This document shows positions 36,830 through 48,009 of a DNA stretch of 64,000 nt, piece by piece. Position 1 is the first letter of the stretch; each line of letters begins with the position of its first letter. The translations under genes and the position numbers were made by a program. Below the pieces are notes generated by a model. The model saw only the letters and a list, made by a program, of their open reading frames with translations, was not told the DNA's origin and searched no databases. Source of the DNA: Stenocarpella maydis (taxonomy: Eukaryota > Ascomycota > Sordariomycetes > Diaporthales > Diaporthaceae); assembly GCA_002270565.1 (NCBI GenBank), contig NQMI01000076.1, positions 124,001 through 188,000 of the forward strand. Direction: 5' to 3'.

Positions 36830-37348
36830 TTTCCTATTCATCTTTTTAAGTAAGTTCTCCACCTGTAGCATCATCTAAGGTATTTATGTAAATTTTAAAT
36901 TCCTTTTTTAAGTCTGCTTCCTTAAGTATAGGGTCCCTTATAACCTTATCCTTAAGTATCTAGAAGGCTTATTATTCAGTATCTATCCATCTAAAGGCAT
37001 AATCTTTCCTGGTAAGGTCTATTAATAGTTTCATAATATTGCTATATTATGCAATAAATTGTTAATAGAAGTTAGTATATCTAAGAAATGCCCTAATGTC
37101 CTTAATGTTTATAGGGGTTAACTATTCCTTAATTACTTTAACTTTTCCTTCTTACATCTTGATTTTCCCTAGTTTAATTGTATACCTAAGGTAGTTAACT
37201 TTTTATATGTGCTAGTTGCATTTTTCTAGTTCCACTAGGAGATTAGTATCCTAAAGTTTTTGGAGAACCTTTTTGATATATCCCTTATGATTATTAAGGT
37301 TTTCTGGGAAGATAAGAATATCATTTAAATAGGTAATAATAAAGATAT
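36830..37348 (-). pseudogene. Ty3/Gypsy reverse transcriptase fragment
   Basis: Reading the minus strand, the frame gives YLNDILIF at about 37307-37336, the RT active-site region (YxDD in the family) with the first Asp changed to Asn. Then come KGYIKKVLQKL, a LE-KCN segment, IKDIRAFLRYTNFY and LLIDLTRKDYAFRW, the classical Gypsy RT/RNase H junction. Stops interrupt it throughout. It is cut at its 5' side by the inserted LTR copy at 37349, and I could not find the upstream half of the RT in the window. Confidence 0.82.
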
Positions 37349-37793
37349 TCTGATGAATTTGTGCTATAGAATAGCATTCAGTTCAGCGTGTGTTTCGGCA
37401 GGGTCGCAGTGTGGTGCTCTGAGGCGAATTGGGACGATTGACAATGGTCTGGACAACTTTGTATTGAATTAAGTTGGGCTTCTGTAAGCCCTCCTTATAT
37501 ACCCTCCGACGTCGTCTCACCCCTGGGCACGCTGCGGTAGGCTCTGGTGCAAATTTGCAAAATGCCGGAAAAATTCGCCCTTCCAAACACACCATCTTTG
37601 GTTCCAAACAACTAGCCAACCACAGCCCTAGCAATGCCCAAATTAAGTACATACAAACTTCAGAAATCAGGCTATCTAATGCACCAAGTTATATACTTTT
37701 TGGGTAAGAAATAAGGGTAATGCAGAGGTCTGAATTAAGGTGCAAATGCAGGCCAAAATAATCGACTCACGGCCACCAAACTCATCTTGCGTC
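37349..37793 (-). repeat. LTR copy A (5'-truncated), 595-bp LTR family
   Basis: Minus-strand copy of the LTR family described for copy C. It matches from the 3' end (TTCATCAGA on its own strand) back to GACGCAAGATGAG, where the single N of the window (37794) interrupts the sequence. About 180 bp of the 5' part, including the 24-bp tandem array, are missing. It carries substitutions relative to copies B and C, for example a GC-poor change in the middle. Confidence 0.88.
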
Positions 37794-37843
37794 NATACGG
37801 AACTCCTCTAATATAAGGTTCATCCCTAGGTTGTATATAATAT
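37794..37843 (-). pseudogene. Short Copia integrase fragment next to an N
   Basis: Position 37794 is an N. The next 49 bases resemble 38650-38700 in the same orientation. Read on the minus strand they give IIYNLGMNLILEEF, against IIYNLGTNFALKEF in the larger Copia segment, so this is a second, diverged copy of the same integrase region wedged between two LTRs. Confidence 0.6.
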
Positions 37844-38439
37844 TGTTAAACGGAACCGCTCAGCAGGGCGTTGGTACTCCGTGCAAGGAGTTACCCTAGA
37901 CTTCGTTGTAAGGAGTTACCCTAGACTTCCTAGCAAGGAGTTACCCTAGACTTGCGAGTCAGGCGATTTTCGCTAAGTACGCCCAGTGCGTGCGTGACGC
38001 AAGATGAGTTTGGTGGCCGTGAGTCGATTATTTTGGCCTGCATTTGCACCTTAATTCAGACCTCTGCATTACCCTTATTTCTTACCCAAAAAGTATATGA
38101 CTTAGTGCATTGGATAGCCTGATTTCTGAAGTTTGTATGTACTTAATTTGGGCATTGCTAGGGCTATGGTTGGCTGGCTGCTTGGAACCAAAGATGGTGT
38201 GTTGGAAGGGCGAATTTTCCGGCATTTGCAAATTTGCACCAGAGCCGACCGCAGCGTGCCCAGGGGTGAGACGACGTCGGAGGGTATATAAGGAGGGCTT
38301 ACAGAAGCCCAACTTAATTCAATACAAAGTTGTCCAGACCATTGTCAATCGTCCCAATTCGCCTCAGAGCACCATACTGCGACCCTGCCGAAACACACAC
38401 GCTGAACTGAATGCTATTCTATAGCACAAATTCATCAGA
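37844..38439 (+). repeat. LTR copy B, full length (596 bp)
   Basis: Starts TGTTAAACGG and ends TTCATCAGA. It contains three tandem units of the 24-bp motif AAGGAGTTACCCTAGACTTC (about 37881-37955), a TATATAAGGAGGG promoter-like element at about 38285, and a small hairpin GGGCTT-ACAG-AAGCCC just after it. It is nearly identical to copy C; the differences I see are a handful of C/T changes and a 2-bp AC indel. It lies head-to-head with copy A. No target-site duplication is apparent. Confidence 0.9.
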
Positions 38440-41400
38440 GTTGGTATGAGTCCACTTGGCCTAGCTATATTATTTAGGGCCTTGATTGCTATCTATAGGA
38501 TTATCTTATTATTTATAGCTTTATTAATCTCCATATAAAGGATTTCATATGCCCTTTTTAGAGGTTTATATGACCGCTTAACTTTCCCTATGGCCTAGTA
38601 TGCCTCTACTAGTATCTCTTTACATAAGATCCCTATAATCTTTATATTTATATAGAACTCCTTTAATGCAAAGTTTGTCCCTAGGTTATATATAATATAG
38701 TTAGGTAAGCTGATATAGGTATAGATCTAGCATTTATAAAGTATATCCTAGGTATCTTATATGGATATAGATCTGAGGAATATTGCTACTTAGAAGTTTA
38801 TATTTATATTAATTATATATAGGGCATTCTTCTCTTTAAGTTATATAATATTAATCACTATTTTATAATTAAAGTAGCTTTTATCCTTAATAGAGAATTT
38901 AAATTATCTTGGGGCTGGGTTATATATCTAGCAGTAGTAGTAGAATTTCTTAATTCTCTCCAGAATGGCTTCCTTAATATCATTATGCCCTGTACTTCTG
39001 AGAAGTCTATATAGTTTCTCTATATGGGGATGGCTAAAGCGCCTATGAAGTTACTATAGCTGGGGTTTGGTAAGGAAGGCTCCAGCCTTTATATAGCTGA
39101 GGTTAAAGAAAGTATATCCCCATTTTCATATAACTAGAAGTAAGGTATTCTCTTATATAATAATATTTATAGTATTATTAAAGTAGGCCTTTAATCTATT
39201 AGCATTATATAGTAAGAATAGGAATGGAGTTAAGGTATTTATAATATAGTAGGTTATCTCTCTAAGTTGGTTCCTTAGCTTAATTATCCTAATAGAAGTA
39301 ATTATATCTGCTAGTCCGAACTTAATTCTTGCTATATCTTTCTTCTAGTTAATCATTATATTAGGGTTTTTTTATATATATGCTAGTACTTAGGGCTTCC
39401 CTACTATTAAAAATTTGGCTACCCTAATATCTTAGAGTTCCCCTTAATATATTATACTATATAGGTTATATAGTATAAAGCTTTCTATAGTAGTTATCCT
39501 TAGAGCCGAGTAGATATCTTTACCTATTATATAGTGCTTGAATGCTATATTAATAAGGTGCTATTAGGGTGTGTCTTTATCCTCTAAGCCCTATAAATCC
39601 CATAGTTAGTCTTCTATATAGTTAAGATCTAGGTCCTCCCCCTTATAGTTAAGTATAAATAACTGAAATTCACTCTCTCCCTAAAGAGATTCCTAATTAA
39701 GGTTATTGCATGCTTATAGGTATTAGCCTTATGCATTACTCCGCTCCTTTTCAGAGTGATTAATAAACTAGCACCCTTCCTTCTTACATACAAAGCACTT
39801 CTTTGGTTGGCTTGTTATATAAGGTGATCTAATAGTTATTATAATAGGTATGGTTATTGCCCTAGTTATATAAGGGGTTATTATGGAAACCAGCCCTTAT
39901 TAGGCTATAGATAATTATATAAAGAGCTTATTCAGGGGTAATTATATAAAGGCTTTTAGCAGTTATTAAAGTTTAATATATACCTTTTATTTATAAAGTT
40001 GATTTTTGCCTTATCTTAAGTAATAAATTATTAGGTTGAGTTTCTCTTTATAGCAACTTGGATTGCTGCTTAAAGGTCTGCAAATAGGGCTTTATATATT
40101 AGTTTCTAGTTCATTAGGGCATATTTAAGCTCTAGTACTACATAATATACTCGGGAAACTATTATATGGAGTGCAATCTCTTCTTAGTATCCCTCTCCTA
40201 GGGCCTATTATGCGAGTTAGAGTTTATTAAGAAGTACTTCTAGTACTTCTGGGAGTGTTTTCTGTGGATTCTCCCTTTTGACTTATATAAAGGATATGGT
40301 CATCCAATCTGCCCAATACTAGCTATAATTAGTATTTATATTAAAGTATATATCCATTAGATCATATATTTCCTTCCATATCTTATCTGGGCCTATATAA
40401 TAGAGGTAGAAGTCCTCTATACAGTCTGAGAGTATATTTGGGAAGACTATATAATATTAATCCTCTTAGATTTGTAATCTTCTATAGTACCCTATAAAGA
40501 TTCATGCTTTATTATATAATAGGTTATACAGCCTCCTTATATAATTATATTCCTTCCTCCATCCCTTATGGAAGTTAGCTATAGCTTAAGGGTTAATTAG
40601 CCTATTATAGACTATTTAGGTTAGAGGTAGGTTATATAAAGCACTATCTATATAAACTGATTGTATAGTAAGTATAGTATCTAGCTGCTATAGGAAATTG
40701 CCCACCTCTTGCATATATCTCGCACTAGGAGGTATCTATTATATGGGATAGGTTTCTGCTATCTGTACTTATGCAGTTTGGGGGGCTTTATATAAATGGG
40801 ATTATTACTATTATTTATATAGCTTAATAATTGCTTATATAGGTTGTATTAATTGCTATCTAGCTAGTAATGTTATAGCTTATATAGGGCTAGGTAGGGT
40901 TTATTAAGTTTACTATAGCTGCCTGTAGCTTGCCTTTCTAGCCTTAATAAGTTATATGATTCTTACTAAATAGGATCCTCCTAGTATTTGTATTCCCTCT
41001 TTACTAATTAGGTAAAGTAGCTCTTTCTTAAATATATAAGGGACCTGATTAAATTAGTGGGTAGTCCACCCCTTAAAGTCTTCAACTAGGGAGTCTAGAA
41101 GTAGATTCCTATGTAGTTATAGTTAGGTGTTCTTCATTAGGACTCATGTAAAGTATATAGTAAGGTATATCTCTAAGGGTGGTTCTTCTAGGTTGATCTT
41201 GTCCTCATCCTAGAATTATGGGTCTGTTTATTATTACTACCTTAAGATTAGTATTATACTCCCTTTAGCTATTTCTTTATATATAACTATAGGAGGTAGT
41301 CTTTTTATATTCTAGCCAGAAGGTCTGGGAATATTCTCTTTAAGGTTATTTAATATAGCTAATATCTTAATAGTTTCTATATTAGTTTATATAGGTTAAG

Positions 41401-41762
41401 GTGTTTTATTATATAGTTATATATACTCCCTCTATCTTACTTATATAGATTACCTCTCATACTACCTCCTGATCCTCATTTAATAGTAATAAGTGTGATT
41501 TATATAAGATAGATAGAGATTATCTTCTAGGTGACCTCCTTTCTTGTGCTATACTGCGGCTTGGTTGAGGAGATCCCTAGGCTCTTAGTACAAGCATATG
41601 ACTCTGGCTGTTCTGCTTCTCGATCTTCATTTGGTAGTGCAGCTAGGGAGTTATATGGGGGCTTATCTCTTTACTCTTACCAATCTGTAATCACGCCAAG
41701 CAATTACTAATTAATATTGAATGGCCTTTGCTATATGGCTATTAGTATGTATATATAGTGGT
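38440..41762 (-). pseudogene. Ty1/Copia-type polyprotein relic (integrase region)
   Basis: Degraded internal region of a Copia-like element. On the minus strand I can read the GAG-pre-integrase/zinc region near 38930-39030 (LYRLLRSTGHNDIKEAILER, then IKKFYYYC), a central integrase part (IIYNLGTNFALKEFYIN, about 38640-38700) and, at the low-coordinate end, IAIKALNNIARPSGLIPT, ending where LTR copy B is inserted. Stops are frequent and most changes look like G-to-A or C-to-T. The order (LTR at 41.9 kb, then integrase toward lower coordinates) agrees with a Copia element on the minus strand. The stretch 39.1-41.7 kb is presumed gag and other internal sequence but is mostly unreadable to me. Confidence 0.72.
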
Positions 41763-41919
41763 TGTTAAACTGGTTCTGTTATTTGATGATCTATCTAGGT
41801 TCTGAAACGAGGGAGGGGAAGCACACAGTAGGGGCTTAAGGCCTCCGTGCAGTACCTAGGTGGCTGACTAAGCCACCTCGTCCCCATACTGATGTGCGAT
41901 CCTAAGTGCTATTCCAACA
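41763..41919 (-). repeat. 157-bp LTR of the Copia element
   Basis: On the minus strand it begins TGTTGGAATAGC and ends TTTAACA, so it has TG...CA ends within a TGTT...AACA inverted terminus. It is markedly GC-richer than its surroundings. Position and orientation make it the 5' LTR of the Copia relic at 38440-41762. The matching 3' LTR is not visible in the window. Confidence 0.65.
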
Positions 41920-43469
41920 CTTCTCTTCTTTTTAGGTCTCTAATGCTTTAAAGTAGGTATAAGGACTTTATTTTGCTCCTTAGTAATTACTATATAAGTA
42001 ACTAACTCATTAAGGCCCTTATAGACCTTCTAAAGAGCAAGCAGATAGTAAGCAACTTAAAGATATTACTAATATTATATAACTCTAATTTAATTACATA
42101 AATATAATAAGAGGAATATAGTATTTTGAAATTAATTATAGCTAAATCTAAATTAATTAAAGTGCTTATTAGCCTAATATTATAATTATTACCTATAATA
42201 TTATTATTTTAAGCTATTAATTATAATCTCTTTACCTTTATTTAATCTTAAGGGAACATTCTTATAGCTATTTATACCTTCTTAATAGTAGTTAGTCTAA
42301 AGATGCTATTTTAAGCTTTATAATAAGTATAAAGAAAGAATTCTTTAGAGAATTCCTTAATACTATATATAATAGCTAGTAGGGCAAGATTCTAATAATA
42401 CCTCCTCTTTAAAACTAAGAATATACTAATATTAAGGAGCAATAATACATATAAAGTATAACAGGGAAGAAATATAAGCTAAATTTTTAATTTAAAGTAA
42501 TATTATATAAAATTATTAGTTATATATAAGCTATAGCTATTAAGAAGGAGGACTCTCTATTACTTGTAATTAAAGGGCTAGGTAGTAGGCTTAAATATTA
42601 TTATTAGTTATAATAAACTAATTTAATTATTTATCTAACCTGTCTCTAAATATATACATAACTAGCCCTAGAAATTATTAAGTTCTTATATAGGAAACTA
42701 TTATTATTATATAGATTTTTCTCTAAAGATAATAAGGGGAGGAATCGCCTTACCCACCTGATTAATATACTCTATTAAGGTATACTATGTATACAAGAAG
42801 GCTGTTTGTTTAGAAATGGAATTAACTACTAAGGAGCCAATAATTAGGCCATTAATACTATTACCTTTTTAAAAGCCAACTTTATTAGTATTATACTAGT
42901 ATTTACGAGAAATATTATTAATCTTAAGTAACTCTAAGTAGTTAAAAAAATATTAATATTCTTATAAGTAGCACTATTAATATAGTAATATTTAATATAT
43001 ATAGCCTTAAGTATTTTTATAAATAAATTCCTTATTAAAAACTATTATAGCTAATTCTTTCTTATTAATTATTACTCTATAGTATTAGGGATATCATTAT
43101 TAGTAATATAGGCAGTAAGGCAGTAGAGAGTAATATATATAGAGAGACAACTTAGATATCTCTATAAAAAGGCCTAGTAGGCTAAAATTAACTCTTATAT
43201 TAGGAATACCTTCTAGTAAGATAAATTATACTCTTTATAAGTTAGTATACCTGAAAGATAATAATATAGGCTATATTAAGAGAGGTAGTAGTTTTTAAAT
43301 GCTTGTTATTAGGATGACCTATTTAACTAGTTAGTTATAGTAGCAAGATATTATAATAAAGATATATAAGGTATACTAGAAGATAGAGAAGAAGATAAGG
43401 AATTAAATGGTATAATTAATGAGAAGATTGGATTTATATAGAAGTTGTAATATAGATATTTAGTTGAGG

Positions 43470-43745
43470 GCGAGTTAAGAAGGGGTGTCTGAAATTGGGT
43501 GTGCGTGGAGCGGGTGGTGCGTGAAGCGGTATGTTGACTTACAACACCGCACTTTCTGTCTAGCAGCTCAAAACTTACCGACTATCCTCTATACCCCAGC
43601 ACACGTTTTAGCCTGGTTTACAACCCACTTCATATCTTCTTACATCCACGCAAATATTATATCCCCTTGATACCAAAGATGTAGCATCGTCGCCCCGGCT
43701 TATGGCTGGGCCCCCCTTCCAGCGCCTCCTTCCCCTAATGCCACT
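43470..43745. other. GC-richer island in the AT-rich block
   Basis: About 275 bp of near-normal GC inside degraded DNA, beginning around TGTCTGAAATTGGGTGTGCG and including CCCCTTGATACCAAAG, which might be an LTR end followed by a primer-binding site. A 61-codon open frame here is not supported. Its identity is uncertain; it may be the LTR or 5' region of another element. Confidence 0.35.
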
Positions 43746-44109
43746 GTCGCTAAGACTATTACTAAGCCCTCTTCTATTAGTATTAAGGAATTATTAGAAT
43801 TACCACTGTTAGGTAATACAGCCTAAGCCTTAACTTAGGTCTTCTAAATAGCTCTATTATTAATAAAAGTCTTATTTAGATTCATATAAACATTTTACCT
43901 TTAGTTAAGGCTAATGTACTTTACTAATATAAAAAAGACTTTTGAGAAAACCTAGACTTTTAATAACTTATAATAATATTGATCTAATTAAATTATATCA
44001 TACAAAGGATATATTGAAACTTAAAAGCTTTCTTAATAAGTATATTATTTTTAATAATATTAGATATATTTACTTTTAAGTAATATTTTATACTAATTTA
44101 ATTTGTATT

Positions 44110-44703
44110 TGTTAAACGGAACCGCTCAGCAGGGCGTTGGTACTCCGTGCAAGGAGTTACCCTAGACTTCGTTGTAAGGAGTTACCCTAGACTTTCTAGC
44201 AAGGAGTTACCCTAGACTTGCGAGTCAGGCGATTTTCGCTAAGTACGCCCAGTGCGTGCGTGACGCAAGATGAGTTTGGTGGCCGTGAGTCGATTATTTT
44301 GGCCTGCATTTGCACCTTAATTCAGACCTCTGCATTACCCTTATTTCTTACCCAAAAAGTATATGACTTAGTGCATTGGATAGCCTGATTTCTGAAGTTT
44401 GTATGTACTTAATTTGGGCATTGCTAGGGCTATGGTTGGCTGGCTGCTTGGAACCAAAGATGGTGTGTTGGAAGGGCGAATTTTCCGGCATTTGCAAATT
44501 TGCACCAGAGCCGACCGCAGCGTGCCCAGGGGTGAGACGACGTCGGAGGGTATATAAGGAGGGCTTACAGAAGCCCAACTTAATTCAATACAAAGTTGTC
44601 CAGACCATTGTCAATCGTCCCAATTCGCCTCAGAGCACCACACTGCGACCCTGCCGAAACACACGCTGAACTGAATGCTATTTTATAGCACATATTCATC
44701 AGA
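44110..44703 (+). repeat. LTR copy C, full length solo LTR (594 bp) with 5-bp duplication
   Basis: Same sequence as copy B, from TGTTAAACGG to CATCAGA, with three 24-bp units (about 44147-44220), TATATAAGGAGGG and the hairpin. It is directly flanked by GTATT on both sides (44105-44109 and 44704-44708), a 5-bp target-site duplication that fixes its ends and shows integrase-mediated insertion. There is no internal element attached, so it is a solo LTR. A recurring 76-codon antisense open frame in every copy is a by-product of the repeat, not a gene. Confidence 0.9.
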
Positions 44704-44780
44704 GTATTTAAGTAAAGTTTAATAATAAAATCAATCCCGTATTAAGATATTTAAGTTTTTCTATAGGGTGGGTATAAATA

Positions 44781-45999
44781 TATTTACATACATATATAGT
44801 TGTAGGGCAGCCAGAAGGGAGGCCCGGCTGGAAGCCCGAGCGACGATGTTATCATGAGACCACCTGGACTTGCACATTCTCTGGCTGCCGTCCCGTCCAA
44901 GCCCTTGTGACGCTCACGATGGAGCAGAGTCCTGGGACTCATCGTACGACCTTGAACCAGCCAGAACCCATGATTCACTGAAACTTACATATTTCTTGTC
45001 TCTGAACTTGCGTGACTCTATTTCCAGCCCAGCCTTTCAGTTGGCCACGTTACTTACTTCGTGCCCGTTGTCGTTATCTCTACTACCTACCCGCGCTTCG
45101 TCGGGGCGAATAGCTGAATTCCACCGCAGCCAACCCCAGCTTAGTCTATGCATATCACTTATACTATAACTAATTCCACGCCACATACACATCCGGAGAG
45201 CAGCGACAGCTGCTGGCTAACCAGGCTTCCAAGTTTCGTGTCTGCACGTCGAGTCAGGAGTCTGCTGCACTAGCGGCGGCACTTGGCAGCTCAAGTCACC
45301 CGCCTGTCAGCCCGGGACGGTCCGGGACGGAATTGGTAAACACGCCAAACGGTTTAAGAGCTTAGACCAATCAGAGGCCAGATAATGTTTGCATTCTGAT
45401 TGGTCCGTAGGAGAACTCTTAACTTGGAGGGGGTTCATCTTTGTTACTCGCTCTGGGGGCTTCCACATGGTATGTTGTGAATGGGTCAAAACAGGGAAGT
45501 ACGGGCGGAGAGGATGCATTGCACAACGCATATACGACCTGCTGTGGGATTAAGGGGTTCAGTTGACAGCCTAGAGGGAAGGTGAGATGGCGTCTGCGCG
45601 CACCCTCATTCGGGAGAGCGCAAGCGGCTGACAACATGTCTTGGAAGCCCTAGGACATGGCCGAGGTCTAGACCACAAAGCTGATGGGCTGGTGTACTAT
45701 ATCACACGAGAGCTGCATATTAGCGGCAACTCTGTCCAAGGCATTGGTGTCAAAATGTGACTGCAGACCTTTGAGGATTCCCGTTCTCTACCTACCTAGT
45801 TCAAGGAGGGCCATTCAAGCGGATAGTTACGCCGGCGTATTCCGTATTGCTACTCCCTGAAGGTTGTCGGTGCGAATGAAGCCCTGGAAATACACTCTCC
45901 GGACGGGCTGGTGATATCGTGGGGTCTAGAAAAGGATAAATAGTGCTTACCTCTCCCGACTAGCATTCAGGCGCTGTACCCTCTTTGTTCTGTGCACAT
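44781..45999. other. Upstream region of the FAD oxidoreductase gene
   Basis: GC returns to normal at about 44,800. No gene supported. A GGGACGGTCCGGGACGG repeat lies at 45312-45329. A GGATAAATAG TATA-like element lies at about 45935-45943, some 60 bp before the start codon at 46000. Confidence 0.5.
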
Positions 46000-47610
46000 A
46001 TGAAGCGCAGAACAATAATTTTGTCACTCTTGATCCCCTCGGTTCTACTCAGCCTCGCTGGCCCGGCCCTGGCCGACACGTGCTCGTCCGCGGAAGCCCT
46101 GGGCTACATCACCGTGACCCGCCCCGCCGACCCGGCCTACACTGAGGAGCAGTCCCAGTACTGGTCCACGTCATGCTCGGCCCTGCTTCCATCTTGCATC
46201 ATCTTTCCCAAGTCGGCGGAAGAAGTCTCTGCCGTCATGAGGATCCTCGCGAGCACAACCGAGAACTTCGCCGTCAAGAGCGGTGGGCACAATCCCAACA
46301 ATGGCTTCTCGAGTGTACAAGGTGGGCCGTTGATAGTCACCGAGTACCTTGACCGGGCGAATGTGAATCAGGAGACCGGTGTCATTGACGTGGGTCCGGG
46401 TAACCGGCTGGACGGAATCGCAGCCAAGCTACAAGGCAGCGGATGGACGTTTGTTGGTGGTAGACTTGGTAACACCGGGGTGGGCGGCCTCGTGCTTGGT
46501 GGTGGGCTGTCCTACATGTCAGTGCAGTACGGCTGGGCGGCGAGCCAGGTCCTCGAGTACGAAATCGTATTCGCCAATGGGACTATTGGCCATGTCAACA
46601 AGGACAATCACCCCGATCTGTTCAAGGTAAGATCAATCCACCCCCTTGGACCATGCAGTATGCTAATTGTTCATGAAGGCTTTGAAAGGGGGCGGGAACA
46701 ATTTTGGCATCATCACGAACTATAGGTTGGTTCTTAATCCGTATCCAAGATGGCGTACGGGGGCTTACCGGGCGTATAGGTTACAAGGCCAACGTCAGGG
46801 AAACGTATGGGGCGGCAACCTGGTGTACCTGAGGACGCCGGAGAAAGACAGGAAGCTTCTCAAGGCAGTTCGGGATTTCACCGACCACAACGACGACCCC
46901 AAGGCTGCCGTCACGTAACCGCGGAGCGCACCAACGTCGACGTGGTGGACTCGTGGATCATCTTCCTCTTCTACGATGGCCCATCTCCGCCGGCAGGCAA
47001 GTTCGGCAATTTCACCGACGCCAGCCCGCTGTTGGACACCACGCGAGAGCGCACATATGCCGACCTGATGGCCTCGAGCAACTGGGTCGTCCTGAAGGGG
47101 GTGGTGGTGGACATCGCCACCGAGACGATCCCGCTCCCCACGGCCGAGGACGAGGAGAAGGTGATGGGGGAGCTGCACAGCCACTGGAGGAACGTCACCG
47201 CGGCGGCGCTGCTCGAGCCCGGCATCGTCGCGTCCGTTGCGTGGCAGCCGTTCCCCAAGGCCATCGCCAGGGAGGCCCGCGCGCGCAGCCCCGACCTCAT
47301 CGACGCGGACGACTCGGTCCACCGGATCATCATCGAGATGAACTACGCCTTCACGCTCCAGTCGAGTTACGACAGGATGGCCGACACGATGGAGGCGACG
47401 TACGGGGGCATGCGGGAGCTGGTGTTGGGCTGGCAGGGGGACGGAACACTCCCCCAGGGTTATGATCCCGTGTTCATGAACTATGGCTTCTTCCGCCAGG
47501 ACTACTTTGGGAGGCTGAGGCCGGAGAACAGGGCGCTGGCGAGGAGGGCGCAGGAGGAAGTGGGTCCAAATGGGGTATTCCGTGCCAGGACCGGCGGCTG
47601 GAGTCCTTGA
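46000..47610 (+). CDS. Secreted FAD-linked oxidoreductase (BBE-like), frameshifted
   Basis: Berberine-bridge-enzyme-like flavoprotein, probably secreted; the substrate is unknown. Exon 1 (46000-46626) starts with a signal peptide (MKRRTIILSLLIPSVLLSLA, cleaved near ADT). Intron 46627-46678 has GTAAGA...AAG. Exon 2 (46679 onward) continues GGGNNFGIIT. FAD-binding motifs are clear: SGGHNPNN with the candidate FAD-linking His97, then GGRLGNTGVGGLVLGGGLSY. No Cys for a second covalent flavin bond is seen in that loop. The frame stops with TAA at 46916-46918, but the same protein resumes in another frame at VTAERTNVDVVDSWIIFLFY and runs to 47610, ending in a BBE-type C-terminus. One base appears to be missing near 46913. 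This is either a young pseudogene or a sequencing error. It is convergent with the MFS gene. Confidence 0.82.
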
Positions 47611-48009
47611 TTGTCGTGCTGTCTGTGTCGGTTGAGTCTATTTTTGAATTGTTGCTGAGCGGTTTCAATAGCGGTGCAATCCGACTAGTCAAGCTTGCCA
47701 GTGGGAGGGGCCACACCGCAGCCAGCCGAGGTACATGTGCCAATTGGGTTGGTTCATGGTCTTCACAAGAGAGAGCCTTTGACATCCAACTAAGCGTGTC
47801 AAGCAGTCCGGAGACTGTTTTTTCCTCCTTCTTCGTCCTCCCTCATTAGAAACGTATGGCAAGGTTAAATTTGTTTCCCTTAGATGGTATACATTTCGGT
47901 ATTTCCCATCAGGTGTCCCAAACACATAAAACAAGCAGATTTATCGACGATAAATGACAAAAAAAGACAAAGGGCAATCATGAATTCTTTCTCCGTGGGG
48001 GAGCGGCGG
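47611..48009. other. Intergenic region between convergent genes
   Basis: 3' flanks of the FAD oxidoreductase and MFS transporter genes. No gene or RNA supported. Confidence 0.5.

Larger units (their letters stand above)
34000..44780. other. AT-rich, RIP-type degraded repeat block
   Basis: About 10.8 kb with very low GC, abundant TA dinucleotides and stop codons in every frame, sharply bounded by normal-GC DNA at both ends. Recognisable inside it are a Tc1/mariner relic, a Gypsy reverse-transcriptase fragment, a Copia integrase segment with its LTR, and three copies of a roughly 595-bp LTR. Stretches not assigned separately (about 35,500-36,800, 41,920-43,470 and 43,740-44,100) are AT-rich with no content that I can read. 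The excess of C-to-T and G-to-A differences where homologues can be read is the expected product of repeat-induced point mutation. Confidence 0.85.

Noticed and set aside
38082..38312. A 76-codon antisense open frame beginning MGFCKPSLYTLRRR that recurs in copies A, B and C
   Set aside because: It lies entirely inside the LTR, runs antisense to its TATA element, has no recognisable domain, and recurs only because the repeat does.
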